A stretch of 22,887 nt of DNA from Bacillota bacterium (GCA_023443285.1 JAEZVB010000091.1:1-22887), one strand, 5' to 3'. Shown: positions 1-9,130, counted from the stretch's first letter. Translations and numbers: made by a program. The notes: a model not told the origin generated them from the sequence alone.

Positions 1-41
1 CCGCCAACGCATAGGTGGTAGACATTTTTTATTTTTGACAT
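1..41 (-). CDS. Possible 5' end of a gene cut by the window edge
   Basis: An ATG at 39-41 (minus) opens a frame that stays open to the window edge and begins MSKIKNVYHLCVGG. The same frame is open further upstream, back to about position 110, so the true start could be earlier. No strong ribosome binding site precedes the ATG. It lies just downstream of the nucleotidyltransferase gene on the same strand, so it could be the next member of the surface-glycan operon. Too little is visible to name a family. Confidence 0.25.
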   Translation of the reverse strand, partial: MSKIKNVYHLCVG

Positions 42-144
42 GATTTCAATCCAAAATTCTGCTGACAATCCGCCAAAATACCAAAGGAGCCATGCTGAAA
101 CTCTTACGTTTCAACACGGCCCCTTTCTTTTTTTGCAACATGAA

Positions 145-894
145 TTAAATACGATATTTCTCCTTATTCATTCTCATTTCATATTCTTTTATTTTTTGTG
201 GTGAGTAAAAAGAATGATATCTTTGCTTATCAATGTAGTAAGGTTTAAGCACTTTGTTCTCCAGTATCAGTTCATTTAATACCGGAGCAATAAAATATAG
301 TCCATTGAAATTGGCACCTTTTCTTATGCTATTCATAGCTGCCCGAACAAAATCCGTACCATGTTTAAAGTAATAAAAACCGGCAATTGCATTTTTACTT
401 ATAGGAGTCTTTTCGGCCGTCTCCACAATACTATTTTGGTCGTCAACTCTAATAAATGACCAGCGGGGATGAACAGATTCAAAACAGATCACGCCGGCAT
501 CTACACCTTGCTGCCTAAATTCGCCAATCACTTGGTTCAAGTCATAATCAAATAATTGATCACCGTTTACTATCAATAATTCCTCATCAGCATCGATGTA
601 TTCCACGGCAAGTAGCGCACTACAAGCCGCCCCTTTTGTATCGTTTTCTAGTTTTACAATTGCGCATTGGTTATTTGTTATAAGTTGCAGCACATTATGC
701 AAACGATATTTGTAACAATCCGATGATTTGACAACAAATACATATTTTTTATCAATCCTAATGGACTCAAGACTATCGATTACCATTTCAATCATAGGCT
801 TGCCTTGGATTTCAATCAACGGCTTCGGAAAAATGTACTCAGGTGAATCAAAAAATATAGACGTGCCACCTAATGGCACCAAGATGTTAAGCAC
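145..894 (-). CDS. Sugar-phosphate nucleotidyltransferase-like protein (MobA/RfbA-like fold)
   Basis: A 249-residue protein that probably transfers a nucleotide from an NTP to a sugar or polyol phosphate, giving an activated building block for a surface glycan. The N-terminus has the family's nucleotide-binding strand and loop (ILVPLGG, residues 4-10), then FPKPLIEIQGKPMIE (22-36) with the substrate-binding lysine and the usual 'G-K-P-M-I' signature, and a metal-binding aspartate in VNGDQLFDYD (D112). The glycine-rich loop is atypical: LGGTSIFF rather than GGxGxR. The start is GTG at 892-894, preceded by GAGGAAGAAG, and overlaps the end of the HAD gene by 8 nt, so the two are probably translationally coupled. 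The substrate cannot be read from the sequence. The family assignment is firm; the exact reaction is not. Confidence 0.8.
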   Translation of the reverse strand: MLNILVPLGGTSIFFDSPEYIFPKPLIEIQGKPMIEMVIDSLESIRIDKKYVFVVKSSDCYKYRLHNVLQLITNNQCAIVKLENDTKGAACSALLAVEYIDADEELLIVNGDQLFDYDLNQVIGEFRQQGVDAGVICFESVHPRWSFIRVDDQNSIVETAEKTPISKNAIAGFYYFKHGTDFVRAAMNSIRKGANFNGLYFIAPVLNELILENKVLKPYYIDKQRYHSFYSPQKIKEYEMRMNKEKYRI

Positions 895-1516
895 CTTCTT
901 CCTCAGCCTCCTTAATACGTCTCAAAATATTACAGTAGGTAACATCTTCAATACTAACTACTTGCATTAAGTGCGCACCACTGGCCAACGCAGCTTTTAT
1001 CCCATTTTCATTATCCTCAATAATTAAACACTCTTCAGGAATCAAGGCCAGCCGATGTATAGCCTTCAGATAAATTTCCGGATCAGGTTTAGGACTCTTG
1101 ACATCCTCGTTTGATAAATAGAAATTGAAATATTCCTCAATTTTGGCTTTGTTGAGCATAGTTCGAACCGTATCCAAAATGGAGTTTGAACAAACAGCCA
1201 TCTGGTATCCTTGCGCTTTAAGTTTTGCCAGCGCATATTGATGACAAAATACAGGTTTGCATTGCACATGAATTAGTTCCATCGTATACTGTTGTTTCAT
1301 TAAATTTATAAATGAATGCAGCTTCTTGGGCAGGTTTTTTTCCAAACTAAGCATTTCTAGTTTTTTTCTAGTCGGTAACCCATCAAATGTCACTAGATGA
1401 TCGTATCTGCTTATTTCGAAACCGAAAAGCTGAAGCGCTCTGTTTAATGCTATATAGTGCCACTCTTTAGCATCAATCAGCACTCCATCCATGTCAAATA
1501 TAATAGCTTTTATCAT
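887..1516 (-). CDS. HAD-superfamily hydrolase (beta-phosphoglucomutase-like subgroup)
   Basis: A 209-residue cytosolic phosphatase or phosphomutase of the HAD superfamily. Motif I is FDMDGVLID with the nucleophile and acid/base aspartates D8 and D10. The helical cap follows. Motif II is CSNS, motif III the lysine in KSPKPDPEIY, and motif IV IEDNENGI. I start it at the ATG at 1514-1516 because the protein then begins MIKAIIFDMDG, as family members do, and GGGGGCG sits just upstream. A longer in-frame start at 1558 would run into the preceding gene. It lies 19 nt after the GDPD-like gene and overlaps the nucleotidyltransferase gene, so it probably dephosphorylates or isomerises a sugar-phosphate precursor in the same glycan pathway (inference). 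Confidence 0.85.
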   Translation of the reverse strand: MIKAIIFDMDGVLIDAKEWHYIALNRALQLFGFEISRYDHLVTFDGLPTRKKLEMLSLEKNLPKKLHSFINLMKQQYTMELIHVQCKPVFCHQYALAKLKAQGYQMAVCSNSILDTVRTMLNKAKIEEYFNFYLSNEDVKSPKPDPEIYLKAIHRLALIPEECLIIEDNENGIKAALASGAHLMQVVSIEDVTYCNILRRIKEAEEEGA

Positions 1517-1535
1517 TTTTTCGCCCCCATTTCGG

Positions 1536-2177
1536 TTATGCAAAGAAATTCCTGGCATGTTCGGGCAGATCGGTACAAAGTATTAATTTATCAGTTTTTA
1601 TATTTTTACTTGCTTTTTTATATTGACTCCATACTTTTAGATACTCACGTCCATGGAGCTCCGGCGAAACAATACATACGATTTTACCTTTCATTACATG
1701 ATTCATCAAAACTTCCTGATCAATCCAATGCTCATAAAACTCATCTAACCAAACACCTACGGCATTTGTATATAACAACGAATGATAATCAGTAATTGTT
1801 TCAAATTCGCTTTGCCGAACGAAGTATTGTAAATTATTATTTAAATAATTCATGGTCTCTGGAATAGACATATCAAATACAAAATAATCCTTGATGTTAT
1901 ATTGGTTCAGAAAATTAGCCACTGCCGCCTGCAATCCATCTGCTTTTATATTTAATGCTATGGACAAGCCTTTGCCAAAATTATTGTACAACATCAAGAA
2001 TTCATCAAATCTAAGCTCACCGCCATACGGTATATCATGAGAAATCACAATTTCCCCTGCAAAATCCCTGATATCTGTTTCGACACCAAAACCTAACTGG
2101 AACGATCGCATAAACGCTGTACATGTATTTTTCTCTGATGCTGATCTCCAATAACCTCTATGACTAATAATGTTCAT
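1536..2177 (-). CDS. GDPD-like phosphodiesterase (glycerophosphodiester phosphodiesterase family)
   Basis: A 213-residue protein with the catalytic signature of the glycerophosphodiester phosphodiesterase TIM barrel: SHRGYW at the N-terminus (H6, R7), then VETDIRD (E33, D35, metal ligands) and ISHD (H47, general acid). It is shorter than typical GlpQ/UgpQ enzymes (about 240-250 residues or more) and has no signal peptide, so it acts inside the cell if active. The start codon ATG at 2175-2177 is preceded by TAGGGATGG, 9 nt after the stop of the WavE-like gene. Short GDPD-like proteins of this kind occur in capsule and lipopolysaccharide clusters, and here too it sits between a HAD phosphatase and a WavE-like protein. 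Its substrate may be a glycan intermediate rather than a phospholipid headgroup (inference). Confidence 0.75.
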   Translation of the reverse strand: MNIISHRGYWRSASEKNTCTAFMRSFQLGFGVETDIRDFAGEIVISHDIPYGGELRFDEFLMLYNNFGKGLSIALNIKADGLQAAVANFLNQYNIKDYFVFDMSIPETMNYLNNNLQYFVRQSEFETITDYHSLLYTNAVGVWLDEFYEHWIDQEVLMNHVMKGKIVCIVSPELHGREYLKVWSQYKKASKNIKTDKLILCTDLPEHARNFFA

Positions 2178-2186
2178 TCGCCATCC

Positions 2187-2867
2187 CTATACTTTCACTA
2201 TATATCTATTATCAGTTGCTGCTATCTCATTGATTGTTCTATACCGCTTGTAGAAATAAAGTGTATATCCGTTGAGTTTGATAAAGGGGAAATAGTTACT
2301 AAACACTTCGTTAGCGTCAGCCCCCCTCAGCACGGGGAAAGCCCTGTTCTGCAGCCATATCTCCGGAGCCGGATAGCCGCTGTCACTTTTAATCTCCGGA
2401 GTCCAAAAAGCAAGCATAGCAGACAATGATCCACCAACAATGTAATCCAGTAAATACCCACCCTCACAAGTAACATAGCCGAGGAAGGCTATAGGATCTT
2501 TTATAGTGGCGTTCCTTACTTCCTCTATAAATTTTTCGATATTATCTACCACGATATCTGACCTGATTTTTACAAAGCATTTTATATGGGGATCTTTAGC
2601 CAATTCCATGACTCCGGTGTATGTGGATAAACACTGTAGGTTGATATTCCAATATCCAGTATGAGCAGGTTTCTTTATCAGATTTAGTTTAATACCCGAT
2701 TCTTTAATTGCATTAATGTTTGCTTCCGGTTCATCTTCCCACGTAGACCATACGACGTTTTTAGCTATGCGGTAACAATTAATAACTGGTTCAACATAGT
2801 TGGTCGGCCCTTGTAAGACGATGCCCACGTCATCAGTGTTTATCCCTGAACTGCAACCATTAACCAT
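2187..2867 (-). CDS. WavE-like lipopolysaccharide synthesis protein
   Basis: A 226-residue protein resembling the WavE family of lipopolysaccharide core/glycan synthesis proteins: an N-terminal IVLQGPT, then STWEDE and KIRSDIVVDN, which match the family's Q-G-P, S-T-W and R-x-D motifs. These proteins behave like glycosyltransferases, but their donor and acceptor are poorly known. I place the start at the ATG at 2865-2867 because AGGGAGGTG lies at ideal distance upstream. An in-frame ATG at 2903 has no good ribosome binding site. It ends with TAG, one of the few TAG stops in the window. It is first in the four-gene minus-strand set. The family call rests on motif recognition only. Confidence 0.6.
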   Translation of the reverse strand: MVNGCSSGINTDDVGIVLQGPTNYVEPVINCYRIAKNVVWSTWEDEPEANINAIKESGIKLNLIKKPAHTGYWNINLQCLSTYTGVMELAKDPHIKCFVKIRSDIVVDNIEKFIEEVRNATIKDPIAFLGYVTCEGGYLLDYIVGGSLSAMLAFWTPEIKSDSGYPAPEIWLQNRAFPVLRGADANEVFSNYFPFIKLNGYTLYFYKRYRTINEIAATDNRYIVKV

Positions 2868-3000
2868 ATAAAAAGCACCTCCCTGCAGTGTCAGTGAAAT
2901 CATTAATTCGCTCTATATAGGTTATGAAAAATTACAGAGAGCAGTGCTTGACTATTAATTTTTACCTGCAATTTCCACATCCTTTATATCCCATTCTTTT

Positions 3001-3026
3001 GTTTCAGGCCTCAGCACTCCTGAAAC
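3001..3026. repeat. Short inverted repeat upstream of the glycan genes
   Basis: GTTTCAGG at 3001-3008 is perfectly matched by CCTGAAAC at 3019-3026 with a 10-nt loop. It lacks a T-run on either strand, so it is not an obvious terminator. It lies between the tRNA terminator and the WavE-like gene and could be an operator or leader hairpin for the glycan genes. Function unknown. Confidence 0.4.
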
Positions 3027-3040
3027 TTGCTGAAACACAA

Positions 3041-3082
3041 ATAAAAAATGCTAAGCAAGGTACAATACCTTGTTTAGCATTT
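3041..3082 (-). terminator. Intrinsic terminator of the tRNA-fMet gene
   Basis: The arms AAATGCTAAGCAAGG (3046-3060) and CCTTGTTTAGCATTT (3068-3082) pair almost perfectly around a 7-nt loop. Read on the minus strand the hairpin is followed by a T-run. It begins 8 nt after the 3' end of the tRNA. Confidence 0.85.
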
Positions 3083-3090
3083 GCATTTCA

Positions 3091-3166
<76 letters not shown>

Positions 3167-3246
3167 ATATTTAAGCTGCGAACTTTCTATATAACAGCTA
3201 CTTATTATTCTGCCAACCGCTTACTGCGCATACAGATAACTTATTA

Positions 3247-3275
3247 AGGATATCATGTTATTCCATTTATGTCAA
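3247..3275 (-). promoter_or_regulatory. SigA-type promoter of tRNA-fMet
   Basis: On the minus strand a perfect -35 box TTGACA (3270-3275) is followed after 17 nt by a -10 box TATCCT (3247-3252, 4 of 6). Transcription would start near 3240, about 75 nt upstream of the mature tRNA 5' end. Confidence 0.75.
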
Positions 3276-3287
3276 GCGCAATTTTAT

Positions 3288-3316
3288 TGGACACTTACAA
3301 CTCCAGCGTCTATAAC
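3288..3316 (+). promoter_or_regulatory. Candidate plus-strand promoter upstream of glgA
   Basis: TGGACA (3288-3293, 5 of 6) and TATAAC (3311-3316, 5 of 6) are separated by 17 nt. It lies back to back with the tRNA promoter. A transcript from here would start near 3323 and meet the hairpin at 3461-3499 before reaching glgA. Confidence 0.45.
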
Positions 3317-3460
3317 TATTCACATACTTCATAATTCCCTCTGCTTTATCTAGCATTACACATTTATCAAATAAACATACTGTTATTATTCTGGCTGCCG
3401 CGCTTGGCTAATTTGCTTAATCCCCATATTTCCATTGATACTCTCTAAGATTACACTAAG

Positions 3461-3499
3461 AATGCTACATAAGGTATATCTCCTTGCTTAGCATTTTTA
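3461..3499 (+). terminator. Terminator-like hairpin in the glgA upstream region
   Basis: AATGCTACATAAGG (3461-3474) pairs with CCTTGCTTAGCATT (3482-3495) except for a 3-nt internal mismatch, and is followed on the plus strand by TTTTT. It is a near copy of the tRNA terminator at 3046-3082. It could end a short plus-strand RNA or act as an attenuator of glgA. Confidence 0.5.
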
Positions 3500-3663
3500 A
3501 ACTTTATTCATGAATAAAGGCAATTCGCCACATCCATCCTAATAGTGCATCCTTGTAGGTTGAACTCAGGCAAGACAATTCTAAGAAAAGTGCCGTATCC
3601 TCGCCATATAGCCATTACTTCAGGACAAAAAAGCACTTCCAGAAAGGAACTTTAACAAAAGTT

Positions 3664-5217
3664 ATGCTCAAAATACTTATTGTTGCCAGTGAGGCTGCCC
3701 CTTTTTCCAAAACAGGCGGTTTGGGCGACGTTACAGCCGCCTTGCCGAAAGAACTTCGACGCCAGGGAATTGATGCCAGAGTAATTATCCCTAAGTATGG
3801 AGCGATGCCCGAAGAGTGGAAAGCAAAGCTATCACCCCAGGCGGTCTTCCAGGTATCGCTATCCTGGCGTCAGCAGTACTGTGGAATCGAAAAACTTGAC
3901 ATTGACGGTGTTCCCTTTTATTTTGTCGATAACGAGTATTATTTCAAACGCTCCGGCTTATATGGACATTACGATGATGCCGAGCGGTTTTCTTTTTTTT
4001 GCCGGGCAGTACTGGAAGCACTCCCGCATCTTGAATTTCAGCCGCATATTCTGCATTGTCATGACTGGCATACCGGAATGGTCAGTGTATTCTTGTCAGC
4101 ACATTACCGCCGCAATCCGTTTTATGAAAGAATTAAAACACTGTTCACTATCCATAATCTTAAATATCAGGGAATCTTCCCCAAAGATATCTTGCACAAT
4201 TTACTTAACTTAGGCTGGGAATATTTCACGCCTGACGGCATTGAGTTTTACGATAAAATCAACTATATGAAAGCCGGACTTATATTTTCAGATTTAGTTA
4301 ATACAGTAAGCCCTACTTACGCTCTTGAAATTCAGCATGCTTACTTTGGTGAAAAATTAGAAGGCGTACTAAAAAGCCGCAAATATTCTCTTTCCGGCAT
4401 TATTAATGGAATTGATTATAATTTCTATAATCCGGCAACCGATCCCAAAGTATTTGTAAACTACGATCAGCACTCCAAGCAACGTAAAGCAAAAAACAAA
4501 ATTAATTTGCAAAAAATGTTAGGGTTACCGCCTGCCGTTGATACACCCTTAATTGCCATGAGTACCCGGTTAGTAGAAGCTAAAGGGCTTGATCTTGTCA
4601 TCCGGGTACTTGGTGAAATTCTTGCGCGCGATGTACAACTGGTTATTTTGGGGCAAGGAGATGAACACTATCATCAGCTTCTCTGGCATGCCGCCTGGCT
4701 GTATAACGATAGGCTGTCCGCCATTATTCCTTATAGCGAAGATATAGCTCACAAATTATATGCTGCCGCCGATCTGTTTTTGATGCCATCACGCTATGAG
4801 CCTTGCGGCATTGGACAACTTATTGCCATGCGCTATGGAGCTATTCCCATTGTACGGGAAACAGGCGGCCTTAAAGACACTATTAAGTCCTATAACGAAT
4901 ACACCGGCGAAGGCAATGGGTTCAGCTTTACCAATTATAACGCCCATGACCTGCTGCACACTGTGAGGCGAGCCATTGGTTTTTATCATAATAAAAACAT
5001 CTGGAATAAACTTGTTGATCGTGTTATGTCCACTGAAAACAGTTGGCATATTCCTGCAGGCAAATACAGTCAGTTATACAATAAGCTGTATGTGGAAGAA
5101 CATATCTTTAAAAGAACTGCTGGCAGACCTGAAGCGGTTATAGACTACTGCCCACCTTCTCCCTTTGTCGCCACTGAGCAAGAAATTCCTGTAGAGGAGG
5201 AACCTTATGTTCACTAA
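3664..5217 (+). CDS. glgA: Glycogen synthase (ADP-glucose type, GT5)
   Basis: A 517-residue glycosyltransferase that extends alpha-1,4-glucan chains from ADP-glucose in the cytosol. The N-terminal Rossmann domain carries the ADP-glucose-binding KTGGLGDV (residues 16-23). The C-terminal domain has STRLVEAKGLDL and the catalytic region SRYEPCGIGQLIAMRYG, followed by ETGGLKDT. The core matches the usual length of about 480 residues. Beyond it is a tail of about 35 residues rich in proline and acidic residues, which I do not recognise as a domain. The ATG has AAAGGA about 15 nt upstream, rather far, and no better start is seen. Its 3' end overlaps glgP by 11 nt. No branching enzyme or ADP-glucose pyrophosphorylase gene lies in the window. 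Confidence 0.95.
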   Translation: MLKILIVASEAAPFSKTGGLGDVTAALPKELRRQGIDARVIIPKYGAMPEEWKAKLSPQAVFQVSLSWRQQYCGIEKLDIDGVPFYFVDNEYYFKRSGLYGHYDDAERFSFFCRAVLEALPHLEFQPHILHCHDWHTGMVSVFLSAHYRRNPFYERIKTLFTIHNLKYQGIFPKDILHNLLNLGWEYFTPDGIEFYDKINYMKAGLIFSDLVNTVSPTYALEIQHAYFGEKLEGVLKSRKYSLSGIINGIDYNFYNPATDPKVFVNYDQHSKQRKAKNKINLQKMLGLPPAVDTPLIAMSTRLVEAKGLDLVIRVLGEILARDVQLVILGQGDEHYHQLLWHAAWLYNDRLSAIIPYSEDIAHKLYAAADLFLMPSRYEPCGIGQLIAMRYGAIPIVRETGGLKDTIKSYNEYTGEGNGFSFTNYNAHDLLHTVRRAIGFYHNKNIWNKLVDRVMSTENSWHIPAGKYSQLYNKLYVEEHIFKRTAGRPEAVIDYCPPSPFVATEQEIPVEEEPYVH

Positions 5218-7762
5218 TACTCATCCGCAATGCGCCAAGACTGTGGCGCCTGTTGCTAGCCCCGGACATATCACGGTTTCAGAGCTGAGAGACGGCTTTA
5301 TCCTAGCCCTTCAATCCCTACATGGCAAAAGTTTGAATGAGGCTACTGAACAGGAAAAATTTGCAGCATTAGCCTGGTTAACTAAAACTATTATCAGTAA
5401 AAATTTGATTGAATCAAAAAAACAGCAAGCCAATGATACTCCCAAGCAGGTATATTACCTTTCCATTGAATTCCTGATTGGGCGCCTCCTGGAAAATAAT
5501 CTGGTTAACTTAGGTATCAGAGAGCTCTGCGCGGAAGCCTTGTCCCAATTAGGCATTGATATTGACATACTGATAGAGCGGGAGGAAGATGCCGGACTTG
5601 GCAATGGTGGTTTGGGACGTTTAGCAGCCTGCTATCTTGACTCTATGGCATCTATGGGCCTTGCCGGTCATGGCTGCGGCCTGCGTTACCGTTATGGTTT
5701 GTTTGAGCAAAAAATTATTAACGGCTATCAGCATGAATTCCCTGATAACTGGCTGAAAAACCACTCCTATGTCTGGGAATACCCCCGTCCGGAGGAAAAG
5801 GTTGCAGTGCACTTCGGCGGTTCGGTGCGCATGCAATCTAACGGCAGGCTCAGGTTTATCCATGAAAACTATGAATGCGTTATGGCAGTACCTTATGATG
5901 TGCCAATTGTCGGTTACAGAAACGAAAGGATTAATACCTTACGGCTCTGGAGCGCCGAAATAGAGATAGCCAACCATACTTGTAACCTTCATGGCTGTAA
6001 TAGCGTTATTGATTATAAACACGCTGCTGAATCATTGACTGACATTCTTTATCCCAATGATACTGATTATGAAGGCAAATTGTTGCGCCTTAGGCAGCAG
6101 TATTTTCTTGTATCGGCAAGCCTGCAGAGCATTATCCGTGAGTATAGGCTGCGCCATGGCGCTCTGCCTGAGCTGCCTGACAAAATTGCCATCCATATCA
6201 ATGATACACACCCGGCACTGGCAATCCCTGAATTTATGCGCATTTTACTGGATGACTTCTCGCTAGAGTGGGAAGAGGCATGGGATCTGACAGTGCGCAC
6301 CATGTCCTATACCAATCATACCGTATTGCCGGAAGCACTGGAAAAATGGCATGTCAGCATGTTTGAATTCTTGCTGCCGCGTATCAATATGATAATTAAC
6401 GAAATCAACGAGCGGTATTGCCGTGAGCTATGGACCAGATATCCGGGCGACTGGGAGCGTATCCAGAGCATGGCCGTGATTGCCGACGACCAGGTGCATA
6501 TGGCTCATCTGGCCATTGCCGGCAGCCATACAGTCAACGGTGTGGCCGAAATTCATACTGAGATTCTTAAAAATACTGTTATGCACCCATTTTATAGCTA
6601 TACACCTGACAAGTTTACCAATGTTACTAACGGCATTACACATCGCCGTTGGCTGGTAACAGCCAATCCCGCTCTAACCTCCCTAATCACTGATGCTATC
6701 GGACCGGACTGGATAGAATATCCCTCTGAATTGGCTAGTTTAGCTCCCCTCGTCAAAGATTCGGCTTTTCTTGATAGTCTGGCAGCAGTCAAAGAGCGCA
6801 ACAAACTTAAACTGGCCAACTATATTAAAGCTAACTACAATGTTGCTCTAGATGTCCATTCGATCTTTGACTCCCATATTAAACGTATCCATTCATATAA
6901 GCGGCAAAGCCTTAATGTCATGCATATCATGAATCTTTATAACCAGCTGCGTGAAAATTCCCAGCTTGACATTACACCACGCACCTTTATTTTTGGCGGC
7001 AAAGCTGCACCTGGCTATTATAAAGCAAAAAAAACCATTAAGCTGATTAATGCGTTAGCGGATAAAATCAACAACGACACCAGCATTAATGGCAAAATAA
7101 AAGTCCTGTTCCTGGAAAACTACAATGTTTCTCACGCCGAGCTTATTATCCCTGCTTCAGATGTTAGTGAACAAATTTCCGCCGCCAGCCGGGAAGCCTC
7201 CGGCACCGGCAACATGAAGTTTATGATGAACGGCGCTCTAACTATTGGCACTCTTGACGGTGCCAATATAGAAATCCGCAGTGCAGTTGGTGCCGATAAC
7301 ATTTTTGTCTTTGGCTTAACTGCCGAAGAAGTACTCAACTATTACCGTCATGGCGGCTATAACCCCTGGGATGTCTATAACAGCGACCCACGGGTAAAGA
7401 CCATTCTTGACCAGTTAGTGAACGGCTTTTTCCCGGTTGGTCCTGATGAATTCCGCACCCATTATGATGCTTTTCTTACCTATGGTGATGAATATTTCCT
7501 ACTGAAAGACTTTGCATCTTATGTAGCTGCCCAAAACCGGCTGGCAACTATTTATCCCAACCAAAATCATTGGCAGTCCATGTGCCTTCTAAACATTGCC
7601 CATTCCGGCTGGTTTTCCAGCGACCGTACCTTTTCTGAATACGCCGCAAACATTTGGGAAATGGATCAACCTATTCCAATCTGGAACCATTACTTGCCGG
7701 AAGACTATACCAGAACAACACCTGGACGCGGGGCACATGCGGATTCAATCATATTGAGTTAA
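5207..7762 (+). CDS. glgP: Glycogen/starch alpha-glucan phosphorylase
   Basis: An 851-residue PLP-dependent enzyme of the GT35 family. It releases glucose-1-phosphate from the non-reducing ends of glycogen using inorganic phosphate. The PLP site EASGTGNMKFMMNGALTIGT carries the Schiff-base lysine at about residue 671. Other family signatures include EDAGLGNGGLGRLAACYLDS, NDTHPALAIPE and TNGITHRRWL. Length is normal for the bacterial enzyme. The ATG at 5207 has GAGGAGG just upstream and lies inside the last codons of glgA, so the two are translationally coupled and keep synthesis and breakdown of the polymer together. It ends only 30 nt from the convergent L,D-transpeptidase gene, with no obvious terminator between them. 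Confidence 0.96.
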   Translation: MFTNTHPQCAKTVAPVASPGHITVSELRDGFILALQSLHGKSLNEATEQEKFAALAWLTKTIISKNLIESKKQQANDTPKQVYYLSIEFLIGRLLENNLVNLGIRELCAEALSQLGIDIDILIEREEDAGLGNGGLGRLAACYLDSMASMGLAGHGCGLRYRYGLFEQKIINGYQHEFPDNWLKNHSYVWEYPRPEEKVAVHFGGSVRMQSNGRLRFIHENYECVMAVPYDVPIVGYRNERINTLRLWSAEIEIANHTCNLHGCNSVIDYKHAAESLTDILYPNDTDYEGKLLRLRQQYFLVSASLQSIIREYRLRHGALPELPDKIAIHINDTHPALAIPEFMRILLDDFSLEWEEAWDLTVRTMSYTNHTVLPEALEKWHVSMFEFLLPRINMIINEINERYCRELWTRYPGDWERIQSMAVIADDQVHMAHLAIAGSHTVNGVAEIHTEILKNTVMHPFYSYTPDKFTNVTNGITHRRWLVTANPALTSLITDAIGPDWIEYPSELASLAPLVKDSAFLDSLAAVKERNKLKLANYIKANYNVALDVHSIFDSHIKRIHSYKRQSLNVMHIMNLYNQLRENSQLDITPRTFIFGGKAAPGYYKAKKTIKLINALADKINNDTSINGKIKVLFLENYNVSHAELIIPASDVSEQISAASREASGTGNMKFMMNGALTIGTLDGANIEIRSAVGADNIFVFGLTAEEVLNYYRHGGYNPWDVYNSDPRVKTILDQLVNGFFPVGPDEFRTHYDAFLTYGDEYFLLKDFASYVAAQNRLATIYPNQNHWQSMCLLNIAHSGWFSSDRTFSEYAANIWEMDQPIPIWNHYLPEDYTRTTPGRGAHADSIILS

Positions 7763-7792
7763 CTTCGCCAAAGCAGACTGCCACGCTGCACC

Positions 7793-9055
7793 TCAAAGAA
7801 ATTCTTCACCCGGATCAAGATACATCGAATAATCAATCAAATATAATGGATACGACAGCTCTAATGTTTGCGTCTGATCATCCCACCTGGTTGCCAGATT
7901 AAGTACCTCTCCTAAATCAGTGACGTTTATAAAGGGTTGCCCTTCGATAACAGTAACTGAAGCCGCCTTCCCGTGGATAAGCAATTCAGCAGTATCAAGC
8001 TGCCATTTTATCCGTTCACCTATTAGATTCGCTACTGTTAAGGCTGGCACAAGCCAGTTGGAGTCCAGGCGGTGAATGTCACCAGATACTATCTGCCCTT
8101 CGAATTTGGCGACTGGCAAAGTCAATTCCAGGCAATTCTCCCTGTCGTTCCATACTTCCCGCCCACCGAATAATGTGGGCAAGTATTCCACATTAACATA
8201 TATTAAACTTCCTCGCTTTCTACCAGGAACTACCTGATTTTGGCGAGTTACCGTCTGCTTGCTTTCATCCCAGTTAACCGAGGTATTCAGTCTGTCCGCC
8301 AAGGTCATCACCGGTATCTGTTTTTTTCCTTCCCTGGTAATTATGTGTTCTCTGCACAGTGTCCCGTTTATTTTAAGCTTATGGATTTGTGCAAATTCTA
8401 CCTGCCGGTCAGGGACATCCTGTATTAATGAATTCAAGAAGGCATCTTCCGCCAAGCCCTCCAAACCGGCTTGAGCTAACGCTTGCTTAACACTAGTCAA
8501 CGTAACCCTTTGGCGGCCATAGACATCAGGATAAACCCCGATAGAGGCTCTTCCTCGATCATCCACCCGCACTTTTACCCGCTCATACTCTATCTTAACC
8601 GGCGTGTCGCAGGCAACACGCTCAAATAAGTCTTCCACATCTTCTTCCTGCATCCGCATACAACCATTTGACACAGCCGCTCCAATTGACCAGGGTGCAT
8701 TGGTCCCATGAATACCATACAAAGGCGCAACCCCCAGCCAGCGATACCCCAGTGGATTATTAGGTCCTGATGGCACAACATACCCTTTGCCAGGCGGATA
8801 CCAGCAGGGATCCAATTCTTTTTCAAAGATTGTAAATTCGCCAATAGGCGTTGGTGTTGACGGTTTGCCAATAGCAATCTGGTATTCCTTGAGCAAAGTT
8901 TTCCCTTGGTACAATTCCAGCGTGCGACTAGGAAGATTAATGATAATTTGCGGTAAATCATCCTGCTTCACAGCTTGTGCATGTACAGACAGAATACTCA
9001 TAATAAACCCAAGGATTAAGAAAAAAGTTTGTTTGCATACTCGCTTCTTATCCAT
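7793..9055 (-). CDS. Secreted L,D-transpeptidase (YkuD) with C-terminal copper amine oxidase-like domain
   Basis: A 420-residue exported protein. Residues 1-28 form a signal peptide: basic KKR, a hydrophobic core, then VHAQA. The YkuD domain follows at about 36-160 with the catalytic pair in GIHGTNAP (H116) and SNGCMRM (C132). This family cross-links peptidoglycan stem peptides through an acyl-enzyme on the cysteine. The rest (about 210-410) contains repeats typical of the Cu_amine_oxidN1 domain, such as LADRLNTSVNWDESKQTV, ANLIGERIKWQLDTAELLI and LATRWDDQTQTLEL, which in Firmicutes is a wall-associated accessory domain. The ATG has AAAGGGG 9 nt upstream. The adjacent terminator at 9131-9173 separates it from the LUD gene, so it is probably transcribed alone. 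Confidence 0.9.
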   Translation of the reverse strand: MDKKRVCKQTFFLILGFIMSILSVHAQAVKQDDLPQIIINLPSRTLELYQGKTLLKEYQIAIGKPSTPTPIGEFTIFEKELDPCWYPPGKGYVVPSGPNNPLGYRWLGVAPLYGIHGTNAPWSIGAAVSNGCMRMQEEDVEDLFERVACDTPVKIEYERVKVRVDDRGRASIGVYPDVYGRQRVTLTSVKQALAQAGLEGLAEDAFLNSLIQDVPDRQVEFAQIHKLKINGTLCREHIITREGKKQIPVMTLADRLNTSVNWDESKQTVTRQNQVVPGRKRGSLIYVNVEYLPTLFGGREVWNDRENCLELTLPVAKFEGQIVSGDIHRLDSNWLVPALTVANLIGERIKWQLDTAELLIHGKAASVTVIEGQPFINVTDLGEVLNLATRWDDQTQTLELSYPLYLIDYSMYLDPGEEFL

Positions 9056-9130
9056 GCCGCTATCCCCTTTTAGGTAAATGCCTAAGACAATAACTTATAT
9101 GAGGAAATAGCGCCTTGTATACGCCGCTAT

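Larger units (their letters stand above)
3167..3663. other. 497-base intergenic region between tRNA-fMet and glgA
   Basis: No convincing coding region is visible on either strand. It holds back-to-back promoters (3247-3275 minus for the tRNA, 3288-3316 plus) and a terminator-like hairpin at 3461-3499 on the plus strand, then about 160 bases before glgA with no clear promoter of their own. The plus-strand promoter and hairpin may delimit a small RNA of about 175 nt, or a glgA leader with an attenuator. Confidence 0.5.
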
